A stretch of DNA of 64,000 nt from Endocarpon pusillum Z07020 (lineage: Eukaryota; Ascomycota; Eurotiomycetes; Verrucariales; Verrucariaceae), in the NCBI RefSeq assembly GCF_000464535.1, contig NW_006916523.1, positions 4,711 through 68,710 of the forward strand. Reading direction: 5' to 3'. Below the pieces are notes generated by a model. It had not been told where the DNA came from. It did no database searches and was given only the letters and a program-made list of their open reading frames with translations. This document shows, piece after piece, positions 9,278-21,125 of the stretch. Each line of letters begins with the position of its first letter. Within the stretch, counting starts at the first letter, position 1. Both the position numbers and the translations under genes were made by a program.

Positions 9278-12200
9278 ATTGGGTGAGGGATAGCAGGACC
9301 AAAAGCGCTTCAACTACAGGACAAGGTAAGGGGAGGAATCGGAGCACTTATACAATATACCGGGTGACGGGGATAAGACAGGGCCTTGATGACCTCACCA
9401 AAGCAGAGAGGCAGCCTCCATGACATGTACCACATTTTCGTCAACACGGCTCTCACGGAATGCTCTTCACGATTTGCCACCATTTCAGATTGGCACCAGC
9501 AAGGTTTCTGTCATCCTTGTCCAAGAAGAGGTGGAAAGTGGGCCGGTAGGAATTGGCGCACAGTTGCGTCAATCCACCGCGCCTCAACACGTACACAATG
9601 TCTCAGCAGACTGAGCTTCCCAAATGGCAACTGCCGGGGTATTCAAGAAGTCCTTCAGTGCTTGAGCCAGGATCTGTCACTTACGGAAACCCAAGGTCCG
9701 ACCAATCACGACTGCCTTGGATGAGCTCCTGGTTGACTAAGGTCCTTGGTAGTGGACGGATCCTCGCTGCTGTCGACTCCTAATGTGAGAATGTGAGAGT
9801 AAAACTGCAGCAGCTGCTACTCGAGTAGGTTAGCCGCATGGAAAACATAGTGAGAAGGGAGCTCTGACAGTTGGCAAGGTTGTTGGTTCCGATGTCAACG
9901 AGTAAGGATGACGTTACCATGCGGCTTTGAGTTGACGCTACCAGAAGCTTACGTTGGACAACCGAGCAGGATCTGTAATAAATGGGGTGTGACCTACCAT
10001 GCTCATGGAACAAGGTGGTAGAGCAGTGAGGACGAGGTGGGGTTTCTCCAATCCGAAGCTGCTTTTCACGATAAGTACGCGCAAGCCTAAAGCTGGCGGG
10101 TGCATATTAAGCCTTGAAGCGTAGGACAGATTCGCGTACAGTATGATAGCTTGATCGAAGAAAGTTACTCGAGTATGTTGGGACTTCGTAACGGACTTCC
10201 GTTGGAGTGCTGATCATTCTCAAGGCACGAACCATCAACCGGAAGGGTAATCGTGCCAAGCTGAAGAGAGCGGGGACTTACTATGTAGTACTACTACCTA
10301 GCAGGAGAAGGCCCTCTGGAAACTATGCCTAAACTACCATCAATATGTGCTTAGTTTCGGCCTAAACGTGGCATGACCTAGTATACATATAATTATGCAT
10401 TTAAACACCTGAAATATAATAAAATTTGTTCTTTCAGACGTTATTTTCGAAAAACAATAGTCAAATTATAACTAACTTATGGGGGGAGCGATGGACTCAC
10501 ACCTTCACGCGGTGCTTCCTATCAGTATCTCATAGAGAGTGGACTCTATGAGAGAAGCTGAGATGAGTCCTCCCGCTTGCGAGCGGTCACGACGCGTTGC
10601 GGATGGTGCCTCCTCAGTGGCATCACGACTGATTAATTGCGAAAGAACTCTATTGGGCAAAAGCCGCAGGCGTGAGCTCCCACGACCGGATAAAGCGTGA
10701 GCTACGAGTCTCTGCGGAAGGTTGCAGTAGCATATCTACAAATGCTGCATTTGTGCCGGAAGCTATTTGGTGAGCCGTGAGGCCTTAGTTGAGCCATACA
10801 TCGAATGTGTCACAGGTGCTCACAAGCGGCCGTAACTTTATAGAAACAGATTAGATCTGATAGGACCGAATTATAATCTGTGGAAATAGTTTTATTAAGG
10901 ATTTGCGACCTGTTATAAGACCACAAGCAGGAGAACATAATTACAGATGTGTGTAATCTCTTATAAACAAAAAGCGGTAGTACTATGATTTCATAATGCC
11001 TATCAACCCATCCGAAGGGTTAATCTAGATAGTACTGCCCCCTTCCACCTTTTGAACGCGCTAATAACGCGTTAATCAACACCTGCAGGCAACTATAACA
11101 AGTTACAAAAAAAGACAGAACATTACAAGGCCGAACATCACACAAAAACAGGTTATAAGGAGAAAAAAATCATTAACAATAAGAGTCATGCGGTTGCGAA
11201 TGATACCGACCCTTTACAACATAACACAATCTGGTATAAGGAAGAGGAGGGGGAACAAGGATTACTGTAATAAGTTTTGGGAGAAGTTCGATTACGAACA
11301 GAAGATACCAAACAATTAGTATCACGATTAGTTCAACACATCGGCCAGTAACTCAAACGCAGGGACGAGATCCTCTACACCGATACCAGACCCCACGACA
11401 AACTACGACACTTTACGAATCCGGGCGACTTCATCTTTCCGGGACTATCTCGAGGTTGGAAATGACTACACACAAAAGGAGGCTGGCCAGCACCAACTCA
11501 AGCACACAACTCCTACGCACAAGCAAGCGGAGTTACGATCAATTACACACCAATACGCGCCAGCAGCCTACGAACACCAACTGACCCACAACATCACAAA
11601 GGCAACACTCTGGAATGCTCCCATCTACTCGCTTCTCCCTGTAGGGGACATAAGGGAGTAGAATTAAGATGAAAGAGCTCGGAACCTTTCGTGAAGACAC
11701 GTCTACCTGGTATCTGACACAAACAACAGATACAGAGGGCTTACAGGTTTTCTTCCCCAGAGGGTTTATCCTGTACATAGCTTTTGTTCACTCCCTCATG
11801 AGCTCAATGGCTCGATAGGTGTAAGAATAATAATAATAACTAACTTATGGTTATATGAGCCTCCCTATAATCCTTAGAATAATAAAACGTCTGTTAAATT
11901 ACCAAGGTCTAATACCGCACCATTTTCAGAGCCCTTCTCTCCCGGTAAGTACTTGAGTAACACTTAGTAGACTCTAACTAGAGTCTACCATGTGCTGGTG
12001 TCGACCAGTCTCATAGCGGCAGGGTTAAGATTACCGTTCGTAAGAATCATTCCTCTGTAACACACAATTTTAGCTGTCAAATCTTAAATAACTTACTCCT
12101 ACAAGACACTTGTACAAGGACCTAGAGTCAAATGTACAAAATAAGGAGTCCGCCAAGAATTTTTATCAACGAACAGAAACGCAGAAGAGGATGCAAAGGA

Positions 12201-13708
12201 GGCCAGGGCGCTCCATCAGGGTCCACAACGCGTCAAAACATTAGTAGTAAGCAAAATAAGCCCAATATGGATATTTTGGACATACTGAACTCCGCAGGAG
12301 CAAAATGAGCATAACTTCATTACAGCGGATGGCAATAGATGCCTTTATTAGGCATTTCCATAGTAGTTATCCCCATGCGGCCCTAGCTGTGAGCTCTCTT
12401 TCTAGCCGTAAGGAACCTCGTCAGGAGGCGAAAATTTCGGTTAATTTACGTCCTACGAAGCGCACATTACAAACGTACGAAACTGTACCTCGACGGCTGG
12501 ATAGCGGATTACTTGGTGGGACGAAAGCGAACTCGTTGCCTGCTACAGTGTCAGCTCTGTTCCACAATGTGACTGTTCAAACACCCCATATCTCTATCCA
12601 GATACCTCGTCAGTTGAGTCAGCTCCAATAACGTAGCGTCATACCTGATACTTCTGGCAGCTTGGCAGGTCATGCTCCACATATGTATTTCCTAGTAGCA
12701 GATACTCCGTAAGAGAGCATCAATCCGCGCCAATGCTTGTCTCATTCCATCTTCAGCCTGAAAATGAGGGCATCGTTTGCCGCTGCCAATTCCTCGAGTA
12801 CGTTCTGAGGCGTCTTTCCTCGTTGTCTGCCTTGAAAGGTGTCAACTCTTTGCACTTTCAGGCTCACTGCTTCGACCTAGCACCAGGATGGCACTTGAAG
12901 GCTAAAATCAAAGTTCCGCTCATTTCCATGCTCTCTAACGTGGTTCAGAGTGCAGGATGTGAAGCATGAGCCTTATTGTTGAACGGTGCTCCTATTAAGT
13001 AGAAGTAGCGTAGGTAAATATTTGCAGGTTGGCTTTACGCATACGGCAGAATTCTCTCCGAAATCCCCCTGAGGGTTGACCAATTAAATCGTAAGACAAC
13101 CGCCACAGAGTAGCCAACGAAAACTGGCCAAACGAGCCCCTCACACTTCAACACATCTGAGCCGCCCTACTCTGTACGTTCGCAATACTTCTTAACACTA
13201 GCAATTTCTAATCACAGCTGTCCGGATATCCGTTGAAATTGTTATGCCTACAGCGCTCTCTCCTAGAGCATTTCATTCAAACTGAACTGCATAAGGTTTC
13301 TTCTCTCTCAGGGCATGCAAACCTGGCGACTGTTTTCAGGGGCCACCTAGGTCAAACGGCTCTTCCACTAACTAGCCCTGCCAAGATTAAAGGGGCGTCT
13401 CAAACAGAGCATCAATTCCAGCAGATTTCTGACATGAGACGTGCTTCAACTCTAAACAATGAGGTTTGGAATTCAGCTTAGCCTCGGCCATTCGACATCT
13501 ATCATGCTGCCATATATTTCCGATTCTCCTCTCGATGTGGCGACTGAGTTTCCTTCCCTTCCCTTCACTTTGTGCCCCCGTCATTTCAATTTAGCCGGCT
13601 AGGTTGCGAGTGCTGGTCCACTCCCTGGTCTTCTGGCTTAATCCTCAGTCGTCTTTCCTTTGTCTCTAACATAATCGATCCTAGAAACTAGTTCACAGCA
13701 AGACAGCC
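9278..13708. other. Gene-poor 4.4-kb spacer
   Basis: Only short open frames (under 115 codons), none with family resemblance. 10,380-10,470 and parts of 10,880-11,320 are AT-rich. An insertion-like unit lies at 10,468-11,850 (separate entry). Short hairpins occur at about 10,530-10,550 and 11,967-11,986 (TAGACTCTA/TAGAGTCTA arms). Decayed transposons are likely but not identifiable by eye. Confidence 0.5.
10468..11850 (+). mobile_element. Putative non-LTR retroelement-like insertion with 15-bp flanking direct repeat
   Basis: The 15-mer ATAACTAACTTATGG occurs at 10468-10482 and again at 11836-11850. Immediately before the second copy is an (AAT)n tract (about 11825-11838). A long target-site duplication together with a simple-repeat 3' tail is the classic layout of a LINE- or SINE-type insertion. 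The interior (about 1,350 bp) has no recognisable reverse transcriptase, so it would be a 5'-truncated or non-autonomous copy. Chance repetition of the 15-mer is unlikely but the tail is short. Confidence 0.4.
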
Positions 13709-14693
13709 ATGTTGCGTGCAACAGCAATTCTTCCCTTGGCATGCGCCACCGTCGCCTTTATATTGTCCATGTTGGTGCTGTTCGCAGGCGACTCCCCGAA
13801 AATTCTTCCATCAGTCGAATTATTGAGAGTGCGTGGCAAATAACGATGACAAGTACTCTCAACAAGGCAGGGCTGATTCTTAATAGTTAAATACCTCCCA
13901 AGTTGGCCAGGGCTTAAACCTCTTGGGCGACTCAGAATCATCTGATAGGGGCGGCCTAGGCGGCTTGTTCGACAAGGGAAAAGATGCACTTCAGGATGTT
14001 GGAAATGATGCCATCGACGCAGCGAGTAGTGCCGTGACTGATGCTCTTGACATCAAGGACTTTTACTCGGCTCATCTGATGACGTTCTGTGAGGGTGACT
14101 TTAAGCCTAATGCTAAAGACCCGAAAGCGGAGGAAGAGGTGACAGCTTGCTCGAAGCGCAAAGCATTCTACACTTTTGATCCAACAGAAATCATCGAATC
14201 CAAGCTACCAGAGGGCCTCGGCCTATCGGATATCAAATGGCCAGATGAGATCACCAACGGGGTGAGAGCCATCAATATGGCTTCAAGGGCAATGTTCTTC
14301 TTCTACCTCATCGGCATCGCCGCAGCTGGCATCGGCATGATCGGGGCAGTCTTCGGACTTCTGGCCTACGAGCATAAGGTTGCATTGGCCAATCTTGGGG
14401 TCAACTCTGTAAGACCTTCGAAAATGTTCAGTCCCCTCTGGTTGACCAATTTATAGCTTGGCTTTATCTGTCTCGGTCTTGCCTCGGCGATCGCAACAGT
14501 CGTCATCTTCCGCGCTACACAGGCAGTAAACGACTTTGGTGGAGACATTGGACTAGCGGCAGATCGAGGTACCGCGTTCTTGGGTATGACATGGACAGCC
14601 ACCATCCTAATGCTTCTCGCAACCATCGGTTGGGTTGGCGAATTCATGATGGGTCGCCGCCGGAGCGTTTACAAGGAAGAAAGCTATTACTGA
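13709..14693 (+). CDS. SUR7/PalI-family four-span plasma-membrane protein
   Basis: Predicted 285-residue protein from three exons: 13709-13832, 13912-14408 and 14457-14693. Exon 1 encodes a hydrophobic first segment (MLRATAILPLACATVAFIL) followed by LFAGDSP, as in SUR7-like proteins. Exon 2 has a long extracellular loop (with FCEGDF and later TACSKRK, one cysteine each, as expected of SUR7 loops) and TM2 (FFYLIGIAAAGIGMIGAVF). Exon 3 gives TM3 (LGFICLGLASAIATVVIF) and TM4 (FLGMTWTATILMLLATIG) and a basic tail. Intron 2 is canonical (GTAAGA...TATAG). Intron 1 is less sure: a weak GTGGCA donor fits the phase. SUR7 proteins organise eisosome/MCC membrane domains and affect wall synthesis; that role here is inferred from the family. 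Confidence 0.82.
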
Positions 14694-15613
14694 AGAGCAA
14701 GCGAGATTCTAGAATGTCATGACTGTAAATCGATGCCTGCATTGTATAGAGCAGATAACTGGGTTGAAGATTGCTCTGGTAAAGCGAATGAATCTAATGT
14801 CTCTAATGACAAAATCCACACCATCATATTCAGCGATTTCCCCCGACCTTGGGCAATGTTGTATCCGATACAATCCGATAAATTTGTACAGAGTAGCAGC
14901 TTACATGTGCCTCGTGCAGACTCGTTCTAATTCACTAGTACTTAATACTGCGTAGAAGAGGGAGGTGAACCTTGGCGAAAATGCTCCTCACCACGGCCTT
15001 CTGCCATGCCTTGAAACATTCCCTTCCCTTCAACAAATGTTTCCCCTATGCGTACTTAGTATCCGAAACAAGAACCACTTCGAATACATTTGTTCTCTAT
15101 GCTTTTGCAGATACAATTACCGGTCGATGGAAATTCTCCCACAAGCATAAAAAGTCATGGATTTGCGCAGCGTCTTCGCATACTGCATTGATCATTCAGA
15201 ACAGGCCCTTGTACAGGGCAGATGCCAGAGACGTTGACATGCTGCATGCTGATGTACTATTGTTCATAAATATGCTCCCTTTATCATGCAAGACTATGCC
15301 TGTCAATGGTAGTGGTACAAGCTGCTTTCCATGCAACCATCTATATTAGACCTGGACTCTCAAGCTGCTTCTGCGAGACTGGTGTGCTCTGTATTCCTTT
15401 CTGCATAAAATCCAGTCACTTACAATGTGCACTTTGGTATTTGTTCTACCATTTCTATCATAGTGAAGAAATCGTCTTTGTTTCTTTACATCTCAGTCAC
15501 TCGTTTTCCGCAAGCTAAACTACACTCTACTGCTATTTGACCGACTTCCTCTTACTCAGCAGACCGCTGCTGCTATTGTAACTTATTGCACTCCAGACCA
15601 ACAACCTCGCGAG
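14694..15613. other. Intergenic 920 bp
   Basis: Overlapping short ORFs without resemblance to known proteins; pyrimidine-rich toward 15,500-15,600, as expected ahead of a promoter. Nothing else supported. Confidence 0.45.
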
Positions 15614-16060
15614 ATGTCTGAAGCCTCGCCACTCATCTCACCTGCTGCATCGACTACCTCTTTCTCAACCGCTTGCACCTCCATATCACCAACGGAGATC
15701 ACCCAACCACGATATCTTCAAGATGAAGAACAGAGCCAACGACAGCACAAAGCACCTGTGCGAAACTACAGCCGTCCTCAGCGTCGACGCGAGATCACCA
15801 GCCAGACCTTGCTGCTCTCGTCACCGTTAGCAACTCTAATCTATACCGCGTCCAGCACTGCTGCTGCTCTCCCACTGACAAGCACGACATCGGCAAACAT
15901 TCCCCCCAGTTATTCAGTTGTTAATGAGAAGGGTAATGTGCTGAGGAAGAAGAGGGCTTCAGGTGGTAGGCCGGAGAGGCTGGTTCGAATGGGTGGACCG
16001 GAGATTAGAGTCGTGGTTACCAGTTCTGAGAGTGTTTCGGAAGAGTTCCTCTGTCCTTAG
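15614..16060 (+). CDS. Hypothetical protein, 148 residues
   Basis: Single-exon ORF, not recognised. The N-terminal half is Ser/Thr-rich with QRRREITSQTLLLS; a weakly hydrophobic Ala/Thr/Ser stretch follows (residues ~73-95). The C-terminal part is more protein-like (PPSYSVVNEKGN, RKKRASGGRPERLVRMGG, EIRVVVTSSE). The ATG sits after a pyrimidine-rich leader. A real small gene is plausible, but conservation would have to show it. Confidence 0.45.
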   Translation: MSEASPLISPAASTTSFSTACTSISPTEITQPRYLQDEEQSQRQHKAPVRNYSRPQRRREITSQTLLLSSPLATLIYTASSTAAALPLTSTTSANIPPSYSVVNEKGNVLRKKRASGGRPERLVRMGGPEIRVVVTSSESVSEEFLCP

Positions 16061-16660
16061 GAGTTGTTTTTAATGGTGAGATGTTCTCATTCCTTCAAGA
16101 GTAGAGTAAGAGGTCTAGCTCATATTCTGTAGACGCTATCAGTGAGAGGACTTTAGAGAAATAACCTAAGTTTCGAATAAAAAATGATCCAATCGAGTTA
16201 CGGCCAGGTCGGAGATCTTCTATTGGCTGGATAGGTCATGCTGCCAAATATCTAGGCCATCACCCCATACATAAACGTACCACATACTATTCAGGCTTGC
16301 TTACATGGCTTCACCACGTTTCGCGGCTGAAGTTCGGGTGTTATGTAAGTATGTCAGTGGGGTTTGAACTTGGCCCAAGCTTCCACTACCTTTTACCCCG
16401 CACCGAGCTGGAATTTTGAATATTATTGTATCCTGCAGGTCAGCAACTCTCACCGACATCTGTTTCATTGCCTACCGTCAACCTATAAACCCCTTCTATC
16501 TTCAACGAAAGAGCTGTCGAAGCCGAGGTCAGTTTGGCCCAGTTGCTGTGATTCCAGTAGGATCTGTCGCTGACATTTATGCTCCAGACACTTCACAACA
16601 ATCCACAATCCACAATCTGACCTCGTATTACCATCACCCAAGACCTGATCATCCGCAATC
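16061..16660. other. Intergenic 600 bp upstream of mannitol-1-phosphate dehydrogenase
   Basis: No coding signal. It presumably contains the promoter and 5' UTR of the downstream gene. No distinct motif singled out. Confidence 0.45.
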
Positions 16661-17833
16661 ATGGTCGGGAAAGCAGTCCACTTTGGTGGCGGCAACATCG
16701 GTCGCGGCTTCATTGCTGAGCTCTTCCACGAAACTGGCTATGAGATCGTCTTCGTCGATGTTATGGATAGTATCATCGAAGCTCTCCAAAAGGCAGACTC
16801 GTACACTGTGACCGAAGTTGACGACAAGGGCGAGAAATCCAAGACGATCACCAACTATCGTGCTATCAACTCCAAGTACAACGAGGCGGATGTTATCAAA
16901 GAAATATCAGAGGCAGATGTCGTCACTTGTGCGGTTGGCCCCAACATCCTCAAATTCATCGCTCCTCCCATTGCCAAGGCCATCAAGGCTCGTACCATGT
17001 CCAAGCCCCTAGCTGTTATTGCATGTGAGAACGCTATCAATGCCACCGACACACTTGCGGGCTTCATCAAAGACTCCAAGAACATGGACAAGGACACCTT
17101 GGACAATCTGCCATCCAAAGCCGAGTTCGGCAACTCTGCCATTGATCGAATCGTTCCAACTCAACCCAAGGACGCCGGCCTCAATGTGGTGATCGAGTCA
17201 TTCTACGAGTGGTGTGTCGAGACAACAGGTTTCAAGTCTGGCCATCCTGAGATCAAAGGTGTACACTGGGTCGATAACCTTGAACCATATATTGAGCGTA
17301 AGCTCTTCACTGTCAACACTGGGCACGCTACATCGGCCTACTTTGGTCACTACAAAGGTATCCGGACAATTCATGAGTCTCTCCAGGACCCCGAGATCAA
17401 GAAGGCTGTCAATGAGGCTCTTGATGAGACTTCTCAGCTGATTGTCCAAAAGCACGGCGTCACCAAGGAGGAACAAGAGAAATATGTCAATGCCATCATC
17501 ACTCGAATCTCTAACCCTGCTTTGGAGGATGTTACTGACCGTGTGGGTCGTGCTCCATTGAGGAAATTATCTCGCAAGGAGCGCTTCATTGGGCCTGCAG
17601 CGCAATTGGCAGAAAAGGGAGGCAAGGTCGATGGACTTCTGAAGGGTGTAGAGATGGCCTTGCGCTTCCAAAATGTTGAGGGCGACGAGGAGAGTGCTGA
17701 ATTGGCCAAAATCATGAGCACAACATCAGCATCCGAGGCAACAGAGAAGCTTACCGGGCTTGAGAAGAGTCATCCTCTCTACGAGAAGATCGTTCCTATT
17801 GTCGAGAAGGTTCAGAAGGAAGGCAAGAAATGA
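16661..17833 (+). CDS. Mannitol-1-phosphate 5-dehydrogenase
   Basis: Catalyses NADH-dependent interconversion of fructose 6-phosphate and mannitol 1-phosphate, the first step of fungal mannitol synthesis, in the cytosol. The 390-residue intronless ORF has the usual family length. The N-terminus carries the nucleotide-binding motif HFGGGNIGRGF (residues 7-17). The polyol-dehydrogenase signature ERKLFTVNTGHA (near residue 210) contains the conserved catalytic lysine of the long-chain mannitol dehydrogenase family. The C-terminal all-helical domain ends EKVQKEGKK. The start at 16661 is set by the dinucleotide-binding motif directly after it. No abnormalities seen. Confidence 0.96.
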   Translation: MVGKAVHFGGGNIGRGFIAELFHETGYEIVFVDVMDSIIEALQKADSYTVTEVDDKGEKSKTITNYRAINSKYNEADVIKEISEADVVTCAVGPNILKFIAPPIAKAIKARTMSKPLAVIACENAINATDTLAGFIKDSKNMDKDTLDNLPSKAEFGNSAIDRIVPTQPKDAGLNVVIESFYEWCVETTGFKSGHPEIKGVHWVDNLEPYIERKLFTVNTGHATSAYFGHYKGIRTIHESLQDPEIKKAVNEALDETSQLIVQKHGVTKEEQEKYVNAIITRISNPALEDVTDRVGRAPLRKLSRKERFIGPAAQLAEKGGKVDGLLKGVEMALRFQNVEGDEESAELAKIMSTTSASEATEKLTGLEKSHPLYEKIVPIVEKVQKEGKK

Positions 17834-18190
17834 ATACATTGCTTGTCCAACCAAGTTGTGGCTGGAGGAAGCATCTGACCTTTGATGACATTGGCTATAG
17901 AGCAACCAAACAGCCTGCGGCCATCGTGCTGAGACTCAAGATTCCCAAAAGTATAGGAGAGACCCATGAATCTGAGGGATACCACGGGTTTGTATTACTC
18001 TACCAAGCAGATTAGACACCAATATAAGAGGATATCATGACAATGATACCATTTGGCATTCGTTTCGGTTACTATAAATTGACAACCTGCGTTATGATTG
18101 TGAAATCGAGTTGGAATGAGGATGTCCGACCTTTATCTCCATCTACGCAATATCATCTTACGAACTGACATTCAGCTCTTGGCCGACCGT
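17834..18190. other. Intergenic 357 bp between convergent genes
   Basis: Short 3' spacer; no ORF or repeat of note. Confidence 0.5.
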
Positions 18191-19279
18191 TCAAACTTCA
18201 AGCACAAGCTTTATACCGCTGACGCCCTTCTTCAGGATATCCAACGCCTTCTGCGCGGACTGCAAGCCTCCCTCGACCACCTGAATTCTTGGACTCGGCA
18301 CAAACTCTCCCTTCTCTACCTGTTCCTTTAACCACACCCTAAAAACGAAATGAAAAAAACTCTGTCCTCTCCCGCTCATCCAGCGGAGCGGCAACAAATT
18401 TCGCCTCTACACCCTCCACCTTTGGCGTATCTTCCGGTATATGGGTGGCAGACGCCAGTTTCGCAGTCTTCTCCCCCTTTAATGCTTTCAAGATTTCCAC
18501 ACTCGATGGCAACTGCCCAACCGCATCGAAGCCATTGTCAATGGTCACCCCGTCCACCTTTGCCGCCTTGATAATGTTCTCCACTACACGCTCATCTTTA
18601 TAATAGAACGTCTTGCTAGCTCCTAATTCCTTTAGATACTCGTGATGTTTCTCGCTCGCGGTCGTGTAAACTTTGAACCCCATCATCTTAGCAACCTGGA
18701 TCGCTGCGCTGCTGATACTACTCGCGCCACCCCATACCAGCATCCCCTGCTTACCCGGCGCTGTGTACGAAGTGTCGCGAGGTAAACCTATAGGGTACCA
18801 TCCAGACCATGCTGTCACGACCGCCATGGGCAGCAGACTCGCCTCGTTAAAGGCCATGCCCTCAGGCAACTCCACAGTTTTCACAGCTGGGACAAGAACC
18901 CGTGTTTGAAGCGCGCCGTAGTCTGGCGCGCCCTGCACGAAGAAACAAGGCGCAAAGGCAGGGACACGGGTACCTGGTTTGGGGGCGTCAGTGGGGACGG
19001 AGGAGCCCGCGGAGATGACGATTCCTGCGACGTCGGAGCCTGGGATGGCGGGATAGGAGGCAATGAAGAAGCCGAGATCACGCTGTATATAGTCGATTGG
19101 GTTGAGTGCGATGGATTTCACTTCGATGAGGAGCTCATTGGGACCTAGGGTGGGAGGGCAGGCCGGTGGGTTACTTCGAGAGCAGAGCCCTTTGATGTCA
19201 GGAGGGCGGCGAGATGTTGGCCTTGGGGGGTCGAGGTGCCAACGACTTTCTGCTTGATCTCGTTGACGATAGAAGACAT
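18191..19279 (-). pseudogene. Zinc-type alcohol dehydrogenase-like oxidoreductase (CipB/ToxD-like), two frameshifts
   Basis: Medium-chain reductase of the quinone-oxidoreductase/enoyl-reductase type; in related proteins the substrate is usually unknown. Three open segments together make one protein of about 362 residues: an N-terminal piece from the ATG at 19279, a 260-codon middle piece (19121-18339: SIALNPIDYIQRD, PGSDVAGIV, the Rossmann region VWGGASSISSAAIQVAK) and a C-terminal piece (18397-18191: FFHFVFRVWLKEQ, GGLQSAQKALDIL). The first junction (19148-19150, C run) looks one base short and the second (18353-18359, seven A on the plus strand) one base long. Both lie in homopolymers, so sequencing or polishing error is as likely as real inactivation. 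The rest is undamaged. Confidence 0.8.
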
Positions 19280-20002
19280 GGTGGGCGTCTGGGTCAGTAG
19301 CTTCTGCTGGAATGTGGTTGAAATGAAGGTGACAAGATATAGGAAAAGGTGGTCAAGGCAGAAATGTCAGGGATGGTCAATGATACGATGTGAATATAGC
19401 GACCGAGACGAAAAGTACAACGAAAGAGAGGAACAGCAACAGGTTCATGTATCTTTGCGATGCAGTGCAGGCCAATACCATACTTGGTCCGATTTTTGAG
19501 ATGTCCTAACCCTCCCAAAGAATGCAAAATGCTTATCATGTCCAAGATCAATGCAGTGAAGCTGCACCCAAGGAGAACTGTGCTCAGTTAGCAGTATGTC
19601 AGATGTCCCTGGCTTTTGATCCGGGGTGGCTTGCAAAGGATTGGGTGCTAGGAAACATGGTCAAATGAAAGCAAAGCCGTCTTGTTAACTCCGAGTGGGA
19701 TCAATTAGTTAAACTCCGCAGCAGAGCAGGTGTGGAGACGGGAGATGATGAGTCTAACGTCCAAGACATCCTGCACGATACTTCATACGTCCATAGACCT
19801 GCTATACTCCGCAAGCGTATATGTAAGGTACAGCATCTTACATTATCTATTGCAAAGACAACGAGTCTTGATCTGTGATTGGTGATCGGTGATTGGTGAT
19901 TGGGCACTGTCAAGGCCCATCTGTCTTTCTCCCCCCCAACCAGCCTGCGCTATCCCGCCCTTGCTCCTTGCTGCCTATTGCAAGACCACCCACACCAAAA
20001 CA
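19280..20002. other. Intergenic 723 bp, divergent promoters
   Basis: Divergent spacer between the reductase and the coiled-coil gene. No ORF of note. The plus-proximal end carries a CCAAT cluster (separate entry). Confidence 0.5.
19875..19904 (-). promoter_or_regulatory. Cluster of three CCAAT boxes in a short tandem repeat
   Basis: Three ATTGG pentamers (CCAAT on the minus strand) at 19878, 19892 and 19899 lie within a GTGATTGGTGATCGG-like repeat about 100 bp upstream of the start at 20003. CCAAT is the target of the fungal HAP/CBC complex; function here is inferred. Confidence 0.4.
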
Positions 20003-21125
20003 ATGCCTCCAGATCTCAACTCAGTCCCGCCGTCTCCCAAACCGCAGGTCAGAGCTAACCCGCGAGTGTCGACCTCATCATCTCACAGAACTTCCGCTAC
20101 TATGCCTCCTCCATCGTCGACCCACTCCACCTTTGTTTCTCCCACTCTGCCACATGCAACCATGGCAGCAGGCGATGAAAGTCACACAAGTGCAGGCTCC
20201 GGTAGGTCCTATGTATCCAGATATCTGCTAAGAGGAGAAGCTGATGCAGTCCAGGACCGATGCGCCATCCTCGCCCTCTGACCGCGGCAGATTTACATCT
20301 ACTTCTGGAGCAAGAGCAAGAAGGCATTGTAGGTCCACCAGACACTTTTGCATACATAACCTCCTCAACTTATGTCCTATATGAAGAGCCTCACGTTAAT
20401 CCTCATTGATGTAGGTGAATCGCCTAACCCGGGAACTCTCTGCCCTGCGAGCTCAGACCGCGTCTGCCGCATCCAACACCTCATCCACCTCCTCCCTAGC
20501 CGTATCCACCTCCAACGAACCCGGCTCCGCGACTCATCCTCACCTCCACACCCCCCACCACCAATACGGCTATCAAATCCCAACCCCCACCTCCGCCCGA
20601 CGCCATCGATCCTCCAGCTCGCTGAGCGCAAGAAGCAGCCGTAGCATCGCCGGCACAGCTACCGGCACCACAGGTGCAACATCCGTCTCTGGCGTAGCTC
20701 CTGCGAGAGATCTACCACCACCTACCACGACCACAACGTCGAGTAGTCGACCCTCAGTCGAGCTGAGCCGGGATCCGAGACCAAGCGTCAGCAGGCAGAG
20801 CTCGACGAGGAGTGAGCTTAGACAGTCTCAGCATCCTACGCAGCAGCTTGCCACTCCGGCTGGACATGGGCACGGGCACGGGCATGGGCATGGGCATAGA
20901 CATTCGATCAATTCACAACAGGCTGCGGGTGTAGGCGCTGGGTCCGGTCAAGGGGTTTTGGCATCGCCGAGCGGAAGATATGAAGAGTTGCTTGCTCAAC
21001 GAGAAGAATTGGAGGGTCTAAAGCGGGAGAATGAGGCTTTGAGGCGCAGAATTAAGGAACTGGAGGTGGAAAGGCGGAACTCGAGCGAAAGACCGACGTC
21101 GACTTCGCACGGCGGAGGCTCATGA
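20003..21125 (+). CDS. Conserved-looking fungal protein with C-terminal coiled coil, unknown function
   Basis: Three exons fit in phase: 20003-20201, 20255-20328 and 20415-21125, giving 327 residues; the donors are GTAGGT and the acceptors CCAG and GTAG. A Ser/Thr/Pro-rich start leads to an ordered block spanning exons 2-3 (PMRHPRPLTAADLHLLLEQ, then GIVNRLTRELSALRAQ), which is probably the conserved core. A long low-complexity Ser/Thr segment follows, with a His-Gly repeat (HGHGHGHGHGHRH, near residue 250). A C-terminal heptad helix (EELLAQREELEGLKRENEAL) is a strong coiled-coil candidate. I do not recognise a named family. Confidence 0.72.

Noticed and set aside
10550..10680. Possible hammerhead-like ribozyme motif (CTGAGATGAG ... 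GCGAAAG)
   Set aside because: The core does not match CUGAUGA-stem-GAAA and no consistent three-stem fold could be drawn.
12305..13481. Three plus-strand ORFs (108, 78, 82 codons) in the gene-poor region
   Set aside because: Examined for transposon or small-gene motifs; none found, and stops separate them in all frames.
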